Source: CALAGJ01 sp964293305
GTDB lineage: Bacteria > Bacteroidota > Bacteroidia > Chitinophagales > Chitinophagaceae
DNA: 64,000 nt
NCBI GenBank assembly: GCA_964293305.1
Contig: CAXYYO010000015.1
Location: 5,657-69,656, forward strand
Direction of reading: 5' to 3'
Shown: one piece after another, positions 1-8,384 of the stretch
How the letters are laid out: every line of letters begins with the position of its first letter
Numbering within the stretch: the first letter of the stretch is position 1
Notes under the pieces: generated by a model
Databases searched by the model: none
The model's input: only the letters and a program-made list of their open reading frames with translations
What the model was told of the DNA's origin: nothing
Position numbers and translations under genes: made by a program

Positions 1-104
1 AAGTGCAAAAATTGGTTTCTAAATTGAATAATCCCATCACCAAAACTGGTGATATTACTAAAATTACTGCCAACCTTTTTACAATGTGCACCAAGGATTT
101 TTAA
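1..104 (+). CDS. possible 3' end of an unidentified gene cut by the window edge
   Basis: Reading from base 3, the plus strand stays open for 33 codons and ends at TAA 102-104 (final residues FTMCTKDF). The stretch is too short to recognise, has no visible domain, and an open frame this long can occur by chance in AT-rich DNA. It is convergent with tatC, which would fit a real gene end. Bases 105-206 between it and tatC hold nothing I recognise. Confidence 0.3.
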   Translation, partial: VQKLVSKLNNPITKTGDITKITANLFTMCTKDF

Positions 105-206
105 ACCTGGAAGAACTTTAGAACAAACACCAATTTATCAATAATATTATAAATGAAATTAAAATATAAACTCAAAATATTGATGAAAAGAAATCACTAA
201 CGACAC

Positions 207-1064
207 TTAACTCCACTCTTCAGGTAATGCCTCTTTTTCCTGGCCTTTATACGCTCTTTTGCTTACTAAAACCCCCAATTCATACAATCCCATTAATGGT
301 ATAAAGACAATAGCCTGACTAATCCAATCTGGACTTGGGGTAATGATAGCGGCCATTACAAGAATAATAACTGCAGCATATTTTCTATTTCTTTTCAGAT
401 ATGATGGTGTAATAAGACCTATGCGTGTGAGTGTATAAGCCAATACTGGTAGTTCAAATGCAATACCACAGCCTAAAATGATATTTGTGATATTGTCCAA
501 ATAATCATTGATAGTGGGCCTTGTGTCCACGATATTTAAATCACTAATTTGAAATGATGCCAGAAAATTGAAGGTAAAAGGACCTAGTATAAAATATCCA
601 AAGGCAGCTCCCAAAAAAAAGAAGAAGGAAACCCAAAAAATGATAAACCGGGTATTCTTTAATTCTTTTGGCTTTAATGCAGGTTTTACAAACCGCCAGA
701 ATTCCCAACAGATATAAGGAAATGCACCAATAAGCCCACCAATAAATGCAACTGTAAAACTGCCTAGAAACTGTCCGCCAAATGTGGTGGTTTGCATATT
801 AATACTTACGGGTGGTAGGCAAAGTGCTTCACCAAGGTGCAGTGTATGGCTTAAGTTGCAAAGAAATGAATAACTAACAAAATCAGGATTAATGGGTCCT
901 GCAATAATATTATCGAATACCCATTTAATATTAACGAAAATAATAAGTGCCAGAATGAGTATTGCAATAAGACTTCGAACGATATGCCATCTCAATTCTT
1001 CCAGATGATCAACAAAGCTCATCTCTGCTTTATTAGTTTTCCTTTTAAAAATGCTTGTTGACAT
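207..1064 (-). CDS. tatC: Sec-independent protein translocase TatC
   Basis: TatC is the signal-peptide receptor of the twin-arginine translocase in the inner membrane and moves folded proteins across it. The 285-residue product has the family layout: a cytoplasmic N-terminus with SFVDHLEELR, a long first periplasmic loop (about residues 55-100), six hydrophobic segments, and a C-terminal section ending in TPSPDW followed by the last two helices. The length is somewhat above the roughly 250 of the E. coli protein because of the first loop, as is usual in Bacteroidota. No tatA/tatB lies next to it. Likely clients within this window are ActB and the Gfo/Idh/MocA protein, both carrying RR motifs. 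The ATG start sits 7 bases after a TAnnTTTG box. Confidence 0.96.
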   Translation of the reverse strand: MSTSIFKRKTNKAEMSFVDHLEELRWHIVRSLIAILILALIIFVNIKWVFDNIIAGPINPDFVSYSFLCNLSHTLHLGEALCLPPVSINMQTTTFGGQFLGSFTVAFIGGLIGAFPYICWEFWRFVKPALKPKELKNTRFIIFWVSFFFFLGAAFGYFILGPFTFNFLASFQISDLNIVDTRPTINDYLDNITNIILGCGIAFELPVLAYTLTRIGLITPSYLKRNRKYAAVIILVMAAIITPSPDWISQAIVFIPLMGLYELGVLVSKRAYKGQEKEALPEEWS

Positions 1065-1071
1065 CAGCTCG

Positions 1072-1101
1072 CAAAAGTAGGGAAATGAATAGTTGATTCA
1101 A
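1072..1101 (-). promoter_or_regulatory. tatC promoter (-33 TTG / -7 TACTTTTG)
   Basis: On the minus strand TTG (1101-1099) is followed after 19 bases by TACTTTTG (1079-1072), matching the Bacteroidota sigma consensus TTTG-N17-23-TAnnTTTG. The tatC ATG begins only 7 bases further on, so the mRNA would have almost no leader. Confidence 0.6.
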
Positions 1102-1201
1102 GATTGATTCTTGACTTGACTTCTACAATCATGACTCAAATACTTTATTTAAAAGGATATTGAACACGCCATTAATCAAATAGCATTTCAATATTTTTTG
1201 A

Positions 1202-1993
1202 TTAATTTAAACCTACTTCTGAAAGATTTGAAGAAATTTCTTCTTCCCTATTGTCATTCCATTCCACTATAAAATTATTACGTCCTTCTCCACTGAGTAT
1301 GCTCATAAATCTTTGCTGCACTAACTCCAGCAATGATAAAAAAAGAAAGATGGCATGTATGCGGTTATCACAGGTTTCAAATATTTTTTCAAAAGCCACA
1401 TGATGATTTTTTTCTACTGTATCGAGCATCATTTCCCTGCTTTGCTCCATAGTATAATTATATCTTACTACGGTGTGTACTGGTTTATTATTTCTGTCAT
1501 GCACCCGCTGCATCACTTTTTCAAATGACTTCATCAATTTGAAAAGCGTTACATTTTGTATTTCTGTACCCTCAGCTGCTGCCTCTCCTACCTCAAGCAT
1601 TTCTCTCTGTAGATTACCACGTTTTACCATGAGCATACGCAGCGCTTCCATTTCGGCTAACTGCTGACTGGCTTCTTTAAAGCGTTTGTACTCCATTATT
1701 TTATCAACCAATTCCTGACGTGGGTCTATTTCATTTCCCTGTGCATCTATTTCCTTTCTTGGAAGCAACATCTTTGCTTTAATACGCATTAATGTGCTCA
1801 CAAATAGAATAAACTCACTGCTCAATTCTATATTGAGCTTTTCCTGCTGATGGATATAAGTAAGGAAATCTTTTGTTATTTGACTGATGGGTATGTCATA
1901 AATATCAAGTTCATCCCGTTCAATAAAAAACAACAGCAAGTCAAAAGGACCTTCAAAATGGGCTAACTTTATTTGGTATGAAACATGATTCAC
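1202..1993 (-). CDS. scpA: segregation and condensation protein A (ScpA)
   Basis: ScpA is the kleisin that bridges the SMC dimer heads and, with ScpB, forms the condensin acting on chromosome segregation. The N-terminal block (YQIKLAHFEGPFDLLLFFIE) and following DIYDIPISQIT are the family signature; the middle has the predicted coiled region and the C-terminus (about residues 200-250) the winged-helix part that contacts SMC. I chose GTG 1993: the frame can be extended to TTG 2029, but that codon lies inside a terminator hairpin and upstream of a -7 box, so it cannot be the start. scpB is not adjacent. mscL lies upstream and tatC downstream on the same strand, with no sign of functional linkage. 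Confidence 0.93.
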   Translation of the reverse strand: MNHVSYQIKLAHFEGPFDLLLFFIERDELDIYDIPISQITKDFLTYIHQQEKLNIELSSEFILFVSTLMRIKAKMLLPRKEIDAQGNEIDPRQELVDKIMEYKRFKEASQQLAEMEALRMLMVKRGNLQREMLEVGEAAAEGTEIQNVTLFKLMKSFEKVMQRVHDRNNKPVHTVVRYNYTMEQSREMMLDTVEKNHHVAFEKIFETCDNRIHAIFLFLSLLELVQQRFMSILSGEGRNNFIVEWNDNREEEISSNLSEVGLN

Positions 1994-2010
1994 GTGAAAA
2001 TATTGAAGTA

Positions 2011-2018
2011 CAAAAATA
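2011..2018 (-). promoter_or_regulatory. -7 box of scpA (TATTTTTG)
   Basis: TATTTTTG on the minus strand directly abuts the 3' side of the mscL terminator and lies 17 bases before the proposed GTG start of scpA. Terminator and promoter are packed into about 40 bases. No clear -33 element could be separated from the hairpin. Confidence 0.5.
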
Positions 2019-2052
2019 AAAAATACCAACTCAAAATGAGTCGGTATTTTTT
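2018..2052 (-). terminator. intrinsic terminator of mscL
   Basis: Inverted repeat: the arm at 2018-2032 pairs with 2038-2052 through ACTC/GAGT and AATACC/GGTATT, with one a/c mismatch and a 5-base loop. Both flanks are A/T runs, so it could stop transcription from either side. It lies just after mscL on the minus strand. Confidence 0.75.
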
Positions 2053-2074
2053 TAATGTTGAAAGATTGGGAATA

Positions 2075-2509
2075 TTATTTTTTTAATGAATCCCTTATTT
2101 CCATCAAGAGCTTGTCTGTGCTAGAAGGTTCAGGAGGTGCCGCTGGTGCTTCTTCCTGTTTTTTCTTCATCTTATTGATAGCCTTTATAACTAAAAAAAC
2201 AGCAAATGCCACAATAATAAAATCAATTAATACAGTTAAGAAACTGCCATATTTAATAGATATTTCTGCTACAGCAGCAGTTATCACATTGCCTGCCTCG
2301 TTTTTTACTTCAGGTACAGCATCTTTTAATTTTATGACCATGTCATTAAAATTCACACCTCCAGTAAGCATGCTTACAAGAGGCATAACCATGCCTTCCA
2401 CAAAAGCAGTAACGATTTTTCCAAAAGCAGCACCCATCACAAATGCTACAGCTGTATCCACAAGATTTCCCTTTACAGCAAATTCTTTGAATTCTTTAAT
2501 AAAGCTCAT
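2075..2509 (-). CDS. mscL: large-conductance mechanosensitive channel MscL
   Basis: MscL is a homopentameric inner-membrane channel that opens on membrane tension and protects against hypo-osmotic shock. The N-terminal amphipathic helix and first membrane helix (FKEFAVKGNLVDTAVAFVMGAAFGKIV) are the family signature. The second membrane helix is at about residues 90-112 (LTVLIDFIIVAFAVFLVIKAIN), followed by a charged and Pro/Ala-rich cytoplasmic tail. At 144 residues it has the usual length. It is a single gene, divergent from the secreted protein at 2667 and followed by its own terminator. Confidence 0.97.
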   Translation of the reverse strand: MSFIKEFKEFAVKGNLVDTAVAFVMGAAFGKIVTAFVEGMVMPLVSMLTGGVNFNDMVIKLKDAVPEVKNEAGNVITAAVAEISIKYGSFLTVLIDFIIVAFAVFLVIKAINKMKKKQEEAPAAPPEPSSTDKLLMEIRDSLKK

Positions 2510-2666
2510 AAATTTTTGATTTAGGGTGCTAATAAAGGGATCATTGTGTAGATGAGCAAAATTTCGGGGAATTAATTTTCCGGCTTATCTAACATTTATT
2601 CCTGTTAGGTATTTTTTATATACGATTACAATTCTAAAAATAGAACTTTGTTCATTATTCGATATT

Positions 2667-3770
2667 ATGAAGAAAAATTTAGGTCTAAAAACAGCAATTT
2701 TATTTGCATCCGCAGTTTGTGTAGTTATAATATTTCAAAGCTACAGTTCTGGCCCTGCCAGAGATAATGGAACCACCGTAACAGGCGCACCATTTAACAG
2801 CAATCAAACCTGTTCTAGATGCCATAGTGGCGGCAGTTTTGGTGGTAGTATTATTACAGAACTTATAGACGCAGGAAGCGCCCCAGTCAGTGCATATATA
2901 CCTGGTGCAAGTTATACACTTCGCATTACACTAAAGAATACCTCAGGCACACCAAAATATGGATTTCAAACTACTGCTGTACTTACATCCGGTTCCACAA
3001 ACCTTAATAATTGGGGAGCTTTGCCAGCCAATACACATAATGAGTTAGTTAGTAACAGAAATTATATAGAGCATAGCAATAGATTAAGCTCCGGTCTTAT
3101 CAATATACCATGGACAGCTCCATCAAAAGGTGCTGGAAGTGTTACTTTTTGGACTGCTGGAAATATCGTAAATGGTACTGGTAGTACTAGTGGCGATCAG
3201 CCTGTAAATACGAATCTGGTGATACAAGAAGATCAACTTGTGCCAGTAACTATCCAATACTTTAAAGGAAGTATAAATAATGGTAATGCATTATTAGAAT
3301 GGGCTACTGCACAGGAAATTAATAACAAAGAATTTATTATTGAAAAAAGCTTAGAAAGCAGGTTTTTCTCTCAAGTAGCTACTGTACCAGCAAACAAGAG
3401 TGGCATTTATAGTTGGAGAGATTTCACATTTAAAGAGGATGCATTTTATCGCCTTACCCAAGTAGATGTAGATGGGAGAAAAACGGTGTACAGTATAGTA
3501 GAAGTTAAAACACTAAAAGCTGCTTACACGATTACTTTAAAAGTGCATGCTGGAAATAGTTTTATCATGTTTAATAACAGTAAACCTCAGCAGGCCATTG
3601 AAATAAAAGTGTATGATATGTCAGGCAAAACAATTCATACGCAAAAAACAACAGCATCAGAAGGCAGCAATATGTATGAGCTTCCTGTAAAAGTAAATGG
3701 GGTGTATATCATTGCCATACAAACGCAGGATGGTATAAGAACTACAAGCAAACTGAGGGTTGTAAGATAG
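2667..3770 (+). CDS. secreted choice-of-anchor V-like protein with CxxCH and T9SS sorting domain
   Basis: This 367-residue protein has an N-terminal signal segment (about residues 8-24) and then a domain starting with GAPFNSNQTCSRCHSGG. The C49-x-x-C52-H53 motif is a potential covalent heme c site. This arrangement resembles the choice-of-anchor V (Reeler-like) domain proteins of Bacteroidota. The middle is beta-rich; the last 85 residues (AIEIKVYDMSGKTIHTQ... to the C-terminal arginine) look like a type A T9SS sorting domain, so the protein is probably carried to the cell surface by the type IX system. Function unknown. It is monocistronic, with its own terminator. Whether heme is really attached cannot be read from sequence. 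Confidence 0.75.
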   Translation: MKKNLGLKTAILFASAVCVVIIFQSYSSGPARDNGTTVTGAPFNSNQTCSRCHSGGSFGGSIITELIDAGSAPVSAYIPGASYTLRITLKNTSGTPKYGFQTTAVLTSGSTNLNNWGALPANTHNELVSNRNYIEHSNRLSSGLINIPWTAPSKGAGSVTFWTAGNIVNGTGSTSGDQPVNTNLVIQEDQLVPVTIQYFKGSINNGNALLEWATAQEINNKEFIIEKSLESRFFSQVATVPANKSGIYSWRDFTFKEDAFYRLTQVDVDGRKTVYSIVEVKTLKAAYTITLKVHAGNSFIMFNNSKPQQAIEIKVYDMSGKTIHTQKTTASEGSNMYELPVKVNGVYIIAIQTQDGIRTTSKLRVVR

Positions 3771-3786
3771 CATCATTTCATATATT

Positions 3787-3822
3787 ATAAAAAACCGCTT
3801 TCATTAGGAGGCGGTTTTTTTT
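3787..3822 (+). terminator. intrinsic terminator after the choice-of-anchor V-like gene
   Basis: AAAAACCGC (ending 3798) pairs with GCGGTTTTT (from 3811), loop of 12 bases, followed by a T run. Typical rho-independent terminator 17 bases after the stop codon. Confidence 0.85.
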
Positions 3823-3850
3823 GTACTATACAGTGTTTTTGAATGAGGAT

Positions 3851-3880
3851 TTTGAAATTAGGTATGGCGATATACTTTTG
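3851..3880 (+). promoter_or_regulatory. HAD-hydrolase promoter (TTTG-N18-TACTTTTG)
   Basis: TTTG at 3851-3854, an 18-base spacer, then TACTTTTG at 3873-3880. The ATG at 3885 begins exactly four bases after the box. This is one of the best matches to the Bacteroidota promoter consensus in the window and implies a leaderless mRNA. Confidence 0.7.
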
Positions 3881-3884
3881 CAAC

Positions 3885-4499
3885 ATGTCATCCATAAAAA
3901 ATATCGTTTTTGATTTAGGAGGTGTATTGATAGATATAGATGTATCAAAAACAAATGATGCATTTAAGGTATTAGGTATTGACCAATTTCAACAATATTA
4001 TTCCTTAACAGTAGCTAGCCCACTATTTGAAGCATTAGAAACTGGCGCCATAGAGCCGGAAGCCTTTTATGATTCACTTCGTAGCATTACCAACACTACT
4101 ATTGAAGATATAAAACTACAAGAAGCCTGGAATGCATTATTATTGAATTGGAGAAAAGAAAGCGTACTCCACCTGCAAACACTTGCCAAGGATTTCAAGC
4201 TCTACCTTTTCTCAAATACAAATATTATTCATCACAATGCATTTATGTCATATTTCACAGCACAAACAGGGCTTGCATCGTTTGATGATTTATTTACAAG
4301 CCTGTGGTATTCATTTGATAAAAAAGTTCGAAAGCCATATTTATCCTCTTTTGAATTGCTCTTACAAACAGAACAATTATTACCGGAGGAAACAATATTT
4401 ATTGATGATACAATCATCAATATTGAAGGCGCAAAAAAAGCAGGTATGCTCACACATCATTTATTGCAAAATGAAAAAATGGAAGACCTTATTTTTTAA
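3885..4499 (+). CDS. HAD-family hydrolase (HAD-IA type phosphatase)
   Basis: Probable cytoplasmic phosphatase of the haloacid dehalogenase superfamily. Motif I is IVFDLGGVLIDID, with the nucleophilic Asp; motif II is LFSNTN; motif III Lys is in the DKKVRKP region; motif IV is FIDDT followed by NIEGAKKAGM. The arrangement is that of the subfamily with a small helical cap, whose members act on sugar phosphates or flavin/nucleotide phosphates; the substrate cannot be predicted. I place the start at ATG 3885 (204 residues), because the longer frame from 3843 overlaps the promoter and adds residues unlike the family. It ends 8 bases from the convergent kinase gene. Confidence 0.88.
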   Translation: MSSIKNIVFDLGGVLIDIDVSKTNDAFKVLGIDQFQQYYSLTVASPLFEALETGAIEPEAFYDSLRSITNTTIEDIKLQEAWNALLLNWRKESVLHLQTLAKDFKLYLFSNTNIIHHNAFMSYFTAQTGLASFDDLFTSLWYSFDKKVRKPYLSSFELLLQTEQLLPEETIFIDDTIINIEGAKKAGMLTHHLLQNEKMEDLIF

Positions 4500-4507
4500 T
4501 TGACTTA

Positions 4508-5554
4508 TCATCGCTTTGCTTCCAAGGTAAAGCCCACAGTTGTTCCTACATATTGCTTACTACGTACATGTATATTTTGTTGATGTGCTTCAATGATATG
4601 CTTACAAATAGCTAAACCAAGACCCGTACCTCCAATATTTCTGCTGCGGCTATCGTCTGTACGATAAAATCTTTCAAAAACACGTGGTATATGATCTTCT
4701 GAAATACCAATACCATCATCACTTATTTCAATTAATATATGTCGATCGTCTGTGTTATAAACACCAGCTACAATAACACCGCCATTATTACCATATTTAA
4801 TTGCATTCATCACTACATTCATAATGACTTGTGCAATTTTTTCTTTATCAGCGAACACTTCAATAGGGCTTTCGCAACCTTTTTTTAAAGACATGGTAAT
4901 ATGCCGATTGCTGGCTTTGAGCAGCAGTGATTCATAAGTGTCCCGAATCAAATGTTGAATGATAAAATTTTCTTTTAGTAATGGTTGCTCACCACTCTCT
5001 AATTTTGTAATCACATTCAAATCGTTTACCAGATTGACTAAGCGGGCTACATTTTTATTTGTGTTTTCCAAAAACCGCTTACTCATTTCAGGGTTTTCAA
5101 GGGCACCATCCAATAAGCTTTCTACATATCCCTGTATAGAAAATATAGGTGTCCTTAATTCATGCGATAAATTTAGCAAAAATTCCTTCCGATAGGTTTC
5201 ATTAACCTGCAATGTTGCAATAGCATCCTCCTGTTGCTTCGCCCATACTTCTACATCATCACTCACTTGAGCTATACTCTTAGCCGGAATTAAGTATTTA
5301 TAATACATTTCTTCCTTATGACTTGCCTTTGTTTGGTAGATGTATTTGTATATTAATTTTATTTTACGATAAATAAATTTATCCATCATAAATCTTACTA
5401 AAAACATACTGCCCAAAAACACAATGAGTATACTCCCCAAGGCCACTAGCCAGTTTTTGTCATAGAGATAAAAAGCAACTCCTACTGGCACTGCAATACA
5501 TAATGCAGTAAGTGCTGCTATTTGTGCCGGACTTGTATTTTTACTTGAAAGCAT
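4508..5554 (-). CDS. sensor histidine kinase, PhoR-like, orphan
   Basis: Membrane-bound two-component sensor kinase of 348 residues. Two hydrophobic segments (about 12-31 and 36-55) with almost no extracytoplasmic loop, so the input is probably membrane-borne or intracellular. A linker leads to the HisKA domain with LSHELRTP (phosphorylated H131) and then HATPase_c with an N box (MNAIKYG), G1 (DDGIGI) and G2 (GTGLGLA). No response regulator is adjacent; the OmpR-type regulator at 13492 is also unpaired, so the two may be partners. The ATG lies four bases downstream of a TATATTTG box. It converges with the HAD gene, leaving no room for a separate terminator. Confidence 0.9.
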   Translation of the reverse strand: MLSSKNTSPAQIAALTALCIAVPVGVAFYLYDKNWLVALGSILIVFLGSMFLVRFMMDKFIYRKIKLIYKYIYQTKASHKEEMYYKYLIPAKSIAQVSDDVEVWAKQQEDAIATLQVNETYRKEFLLNLSHELRTPIFSIQGYVESLLDGALENPEMSKRFLENTNKNVARLVNLVNDLNVITKLESGEQPLLKENFIIQHLIRDTYESLLLKASNRHITMSLKKGCESPIEVFADKEKIAQVIMNVVMNAIKYGNNGGVIVAGVYNTDDRHILIEISDDGIGISEDHIPRVFERFYRTDDSRSRNIGGTGLGLAICKHIIEAHQQNIHVRSKQYVGTTVGFTLEAKR

Positions 5555-5558
5555 ATTG

Positions 5559-5566
5559 CAAATATA
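5559..5566 (-). promoter_or_regulatory. -7 box of the orphan kinase (TATATTTG)
   Basis: Exact TAnnTTTG match on the minus strand, with exactly four bases between its last G and the kinase ATG at 5554. No clear -33 TTG was found at the usual distance. Confidence 0.55.
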
Positions 5567-5666
5567 ATACTAGCCCTGCACTATATGGTATTGCATAAAT
5601 TATGATATTGAATGCTGGTATATTTAAAATATTTGCTATACCGACATTGCCGCTATATTGCGCCTT

Positions 5667-6926
5667 ATGAATAAATCAAAAAATCTTACTGTCAATATTC
5701 TAATTGCTATGGTAGTGGGTGCTATAGTAGGTTATATTATTTTCAGAACAGGTGATGCAGATTCGCATAAAAAATGGGCAGATAATTTAAAAATTCTAAC
5801 TACTATTTTTTTGCGCTTAGTGCAAATGATTATTGCACCCCTTGTATTTACTACACTGGTTGTAGGTATTGCCAAGTTGGGAGATATTCAAACAGTAGGA
5901 CGTATAGGAGGCAAAGCAATGCTTTGGTTTGTAAGTGCTTCCATAGTGAGTCTGCTTACCGGCATGCTGTTAGTAAACTTATTAAAGCCTGGTGAAGCTA
6001 TTAATATAGCAGGTGCCAGTACAGATGCCATAAAGGATTTGGCTGGTAAAACACAAGGCTTTACCCTTCAAAATTTTATTGAGCACGTTTTTCCAAAAAG
6101 TGTGGTGGCCGCCATGTCAGAAAATGAAATACTTCAAATAGTTGTATTTAGTATATTCTTTGGCATAGCTACAGCTGCATTTGGAGAAAAGGCAAAACCT
6201 GTAGTAAAAGCACTAGATGCTGCCAGTCATATTATATTAATCATGGTTGGTTTTATTATGCGATTTGCACCTTATGGTGTGTTTGGTGCAATAGCTGCTG
6301 TAATAGCAGTAAATGGTCTTGATATCTTTGTTTTCTACGCAAAATATTATTTCTCTTTTCTTGCCGGTATTGCTATTTTGTGGATCCTGCTATGCACGGT
6401 TGGTTTAATTATTTTAAAAGGGAGATTTAAAGATTTATTGAAGTTGATTGTACAACCCTTGGTTATAGCTTTTAGTACTACAAGCAGCGAGGCAGTGTTT
6501 CCAAAACTCACACAGCAGTTAGAGAAATTTGGGTGTAAGGATAAAATTGTATCCTTCATACTTCCATTGGGTTATTCATTCAATTTAGATGGGAGTATGA
6601 TGTATATGACATTTGCAAGTATTACCATTGCGCAGGCATTCAATATACATTTAGATATAGGTACACAACTTACTATGTTACTGGCTTTAATGCTTACCAG
6701 CAAAGGAATTGCAGGAGTGCCGAGGGCAAGTTTGGTTGTAGTGTTGGCCACCTGTGCCATGTTTAAAATACCACCTGAAGGAGTAGCATTATTATTGCCG
6801 ATAGATCATTTTTGTGATATGTTTCGTTCTGCTACCAATGTATTGGGAAATGCATTGGCTACAACTGTTGTAAGCAAATGGGAAAATGCTTTAGATGAAC
6901 CAGCTACTACACTGGCAGAATCATAG
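5667..6926 (+). CDS. dicarboxylate/amino acid:cation symporter (DAACS family)
   Basis: Inner-membrane transporter that takes up dicarboxylates or acidic/neutral amino acids with sodium or protons (GltP/GltT/DctA family). About 420 residues with eight membrane helices and two re-entrant loops. The serine-rich hairpin AFSTTSSEAVFP, the helix 7 motif GYSFNLDGSMMYMTF and the helix 8 residues GVPRASLVV / DHFCDMFRSATNV are diagnostic. The frame extends to a TTG at 5658, but that overlaps a -7-like TATATTG; ATG 5667 is preferred. It is divergent from the kinase and convergent with lpxD, 18 bases away. The exact substrate cannot be told; Arg in helix 8 is typical of acidic-substrate members. Confidence 0.92.
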   Translation: MNKSKNLTVNILIAMVVGAIVGYIIFRTGDADSHKKWADNLKILTTIFLRLVQMIIAPLVFTTLVVGIAKLGDIQTVGRIGGKAMLWFVSASIVSLLTGMLLVNLLKPGEAINIAGASTDAIKDLAGKTQGFTLQNFIEHVFPKSVVAAMSENEILQIVVFSIFFGIATAAFGEKAKPVVKALDAASHIILIMVGFIMRFAPYGVFGAIAAVIAVNGLDIFVFYAKYYFSFLAGIAILWILLCTVGLIILKGRFKDLLKLIVQPLVIAFSTTSSEAVFPKLTQQLEKFGCKDKIVSFILPLGYSFNLDGSMMYMTFASITIAQAFNIHLDIGTQLTMLLALMLTSKGIAGVPRASLVVVLATCAMFKIPPEGVALLLPIDHFCDMFRSATNVLGNALATTVVSKWENALDEPATTLAES

Positions 6927-6944
6927 CAATGTTTATATAATACC

Positions 6945-7925
6945 TTAAATCTTTTTTTCATTGGGATAATAGTCATTCCATAGTTGATTGATTTTATCCC
7001 ATAAAGCAGGAATGCGTTTTATCCAAACCATTTCTCTATTATGGCTCATGGCTTCTGATGCAGGCAGACCAAAATAAGTTTTATTGCCGGCAATTGTTTT
7101 TGTTACACCACTCTGCCCTAGCACGACAGCTCCGGCACCAATTGTTATTGTTTTATTTACTCCCACTTGCCCCCATAGTGTAACTCCATCTTCTACAGTA
7201 GTAGCACCGGCTATACCAACCTGAGATGCTATAAGGCAATTTCTTCCGATCTCCACATCATGACCCAAGTGTATTAAATTATCTAAGCGAGCTCCACGTT
7301 TTATTAAGGTAGCAGCTGTTACCCCTCTGTCTATTGTACAATTACACCCTATTTCTACATCATCCTCAATAATTACTTCACCACAGCTCTGCATTTTTTT
7401 ATACCAAACATCCCTGTTCTTTTTTGTATTATAATAAAATGCATCACCGCCAATACGAGTACCAGATTGAATGATTACATTATTACCAATAGTTGTATAA
7501 TCCATAATGGTAACATTTGGATGTATAACACAATTATTGCCAATTTTTACAGACTTTCCTATAAACACATTTGGCATAATGATGGTGTCTAATCCAATCA
7601 TTGCATCATCACTTATTGCAGTTGATGTAGGTTTAAATGGACGAAATGTTTGTACAATTTTTAAGTATGCTTCAAAGGGTTCTGTGCAGTACAATAAATT
7701 TTTCCCTTTGGGAATTATTACCTCTTTTGTGTTGATGATGATATGTGTAGCAGCACTGTTTAAACAAGTGTCATAATACTTTGGATGATCTACAAAACAT
7801 ACATCGCCAACTTCCACTTTATGTATTTCATTTATGCCATTTGCAACAGCATTTTCATCACCAATTATTTCTGCTTGTATTAAACTTGCTATTTCACTTA
7901 AACTTTGTGCTTGTGGAAATTTCAT
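6945..7925 (-). CDS. lpxD: LpxD-like UDP-3-O-acylglucosamine N-acyltransferase
   Basis: Acyl-ACP-dependent N-acyltransferase of lipid A biosynthesis. The N-terminal UDP-binding domain (about residues 1-100) is followed by a left-handed beta helix built of hexapeptide repeats (about 105-290, such as IGNNCVIHPNVTI), then a C-terminal helical extension. The active-site histidine is most likely H222 in IHLGHDVEIG. The start is ATG 7925, giving 326 residues; the upstream TTG at 7946 is not needed. Bacteroidota often carry a second LpxD-like gene in the main lpx operon; this one stands alone, so it could be a paralogue with another acceptor. No other lpx gene is in the window. Confidence 0.82.
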   Translation of the reverse strand: MKFPQAQSLSEIASLIQAEIIGDENAVANGINEIHKVEVGDVCFVDHPKYYDTCLNSAATHIIINTKEVIIPKGKNLLYCTEPFEAYLKIVQTFRPFKPTSTAISDDAMIGLDTIIMPNVFIGKSVKIGNNCVIHPNVTIMDYTTIGNNVIIQSGTRIGGDAFYYNTKKNRDVWYKKMQSCGEVIIEDDVEIGCNCTIDRGVTAATLIKRGARLDNLIHLGHDVEIGRNCLIASQVGIAGATTVEDGVTLWGQVGVNKTITIGAGAVVLGQSGVTKTIAGNKTYFGLPASEAMSHNREMVWIKRIPALWDKINQLWNDYYPNEKKI

Positions 7926-8384
7926 TCTTAAAAATATTTGTAACAAAATTAATGAAGATGAATATTTTTTACGATTGATTGTTATTTATTTTCAAATAAA
8001 TATTTAAACAATTCATTCCAATCATTCAATAATACTTTGTTAATCATACAATGCTATACAGCACAAAATATTTATTTTAAATATTTACATTGATACGCTG
8101 AAACTCAATAATGACAATAGTTGTAGATATCCATGTATAAAATCATCATACACATTTTGCATATCATAAATTGTAAAATACTATCATGATTGTATGAAAA
8201 TATTTATGCATCAAAAATCATAATGCACAAATGCCAAATAAATTGTGCATAAAAAATATGACGATTTTTTTTGCATGTGTACAAACTATCTCTAATATTG
8301 TCAAGGGAATTAAATATTCCTTTACTTACTAACACATTTGTTATACAAGAATCCCGCCCCGGCGGGATTCTTCATTCTATAAAA
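7926..8384. other. 459-base non-coding region with several hairpins
   Basis: AT-rich region between the divergent lpxD and rluE-like genes. It contains an inverted repeat (ATGCACAA 8223-8230 with TTGTGCAT 8243-8250), an A/T hairpin between 8246 and 8276 (GCATAAAAAA...TTTTTTTTGC), a weaker stem (AAGGGAAT 8303-8310 with ATTCCTT 8316-8322) and a strong GC-rich hairpin at 8349-8370. An open frame runs through 8271-8384 into the next gene but does not resemble its family. It may hold the two promoters plus a small RNA or structured leader. Confidence 0.5.
8349..8370 (+). repeat. strong GC-rich inverted repeat before rluE-like gene
   Basis: GAATCCCGCC (8349-8358), two bases CC, then GGCGGGATTC (8361-8370): a perfect 10-base inverted repeat in otherwise AT-rich DNA, ending 14 bases before the ATG at 8385. 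The following TTCATTCT is a poor U tract, so it may be a terminator of an upstream small RNA, or a leader hairpin that affects translation of the downstream gene. Confidence 0.7.

Noticed and set aside
2055..2519. 154-codon plus-strand frame
   Set aside because: Antisense to mscL, which is a clear family member; shadow frame.
3843..3884. Upstream ATG start for the HAD gene
   Set aside because: It overlaps a full -33/-7 promoter and adds non-conserved residues.
8221..8255. TGTGCATAA and TTATGCACA-like words, considered as DnaA boxes / origin
   Set aside because: Each differs from TTATCCACA, only one pair, and no dnaA or DUE-like AT cluster with several boxes.
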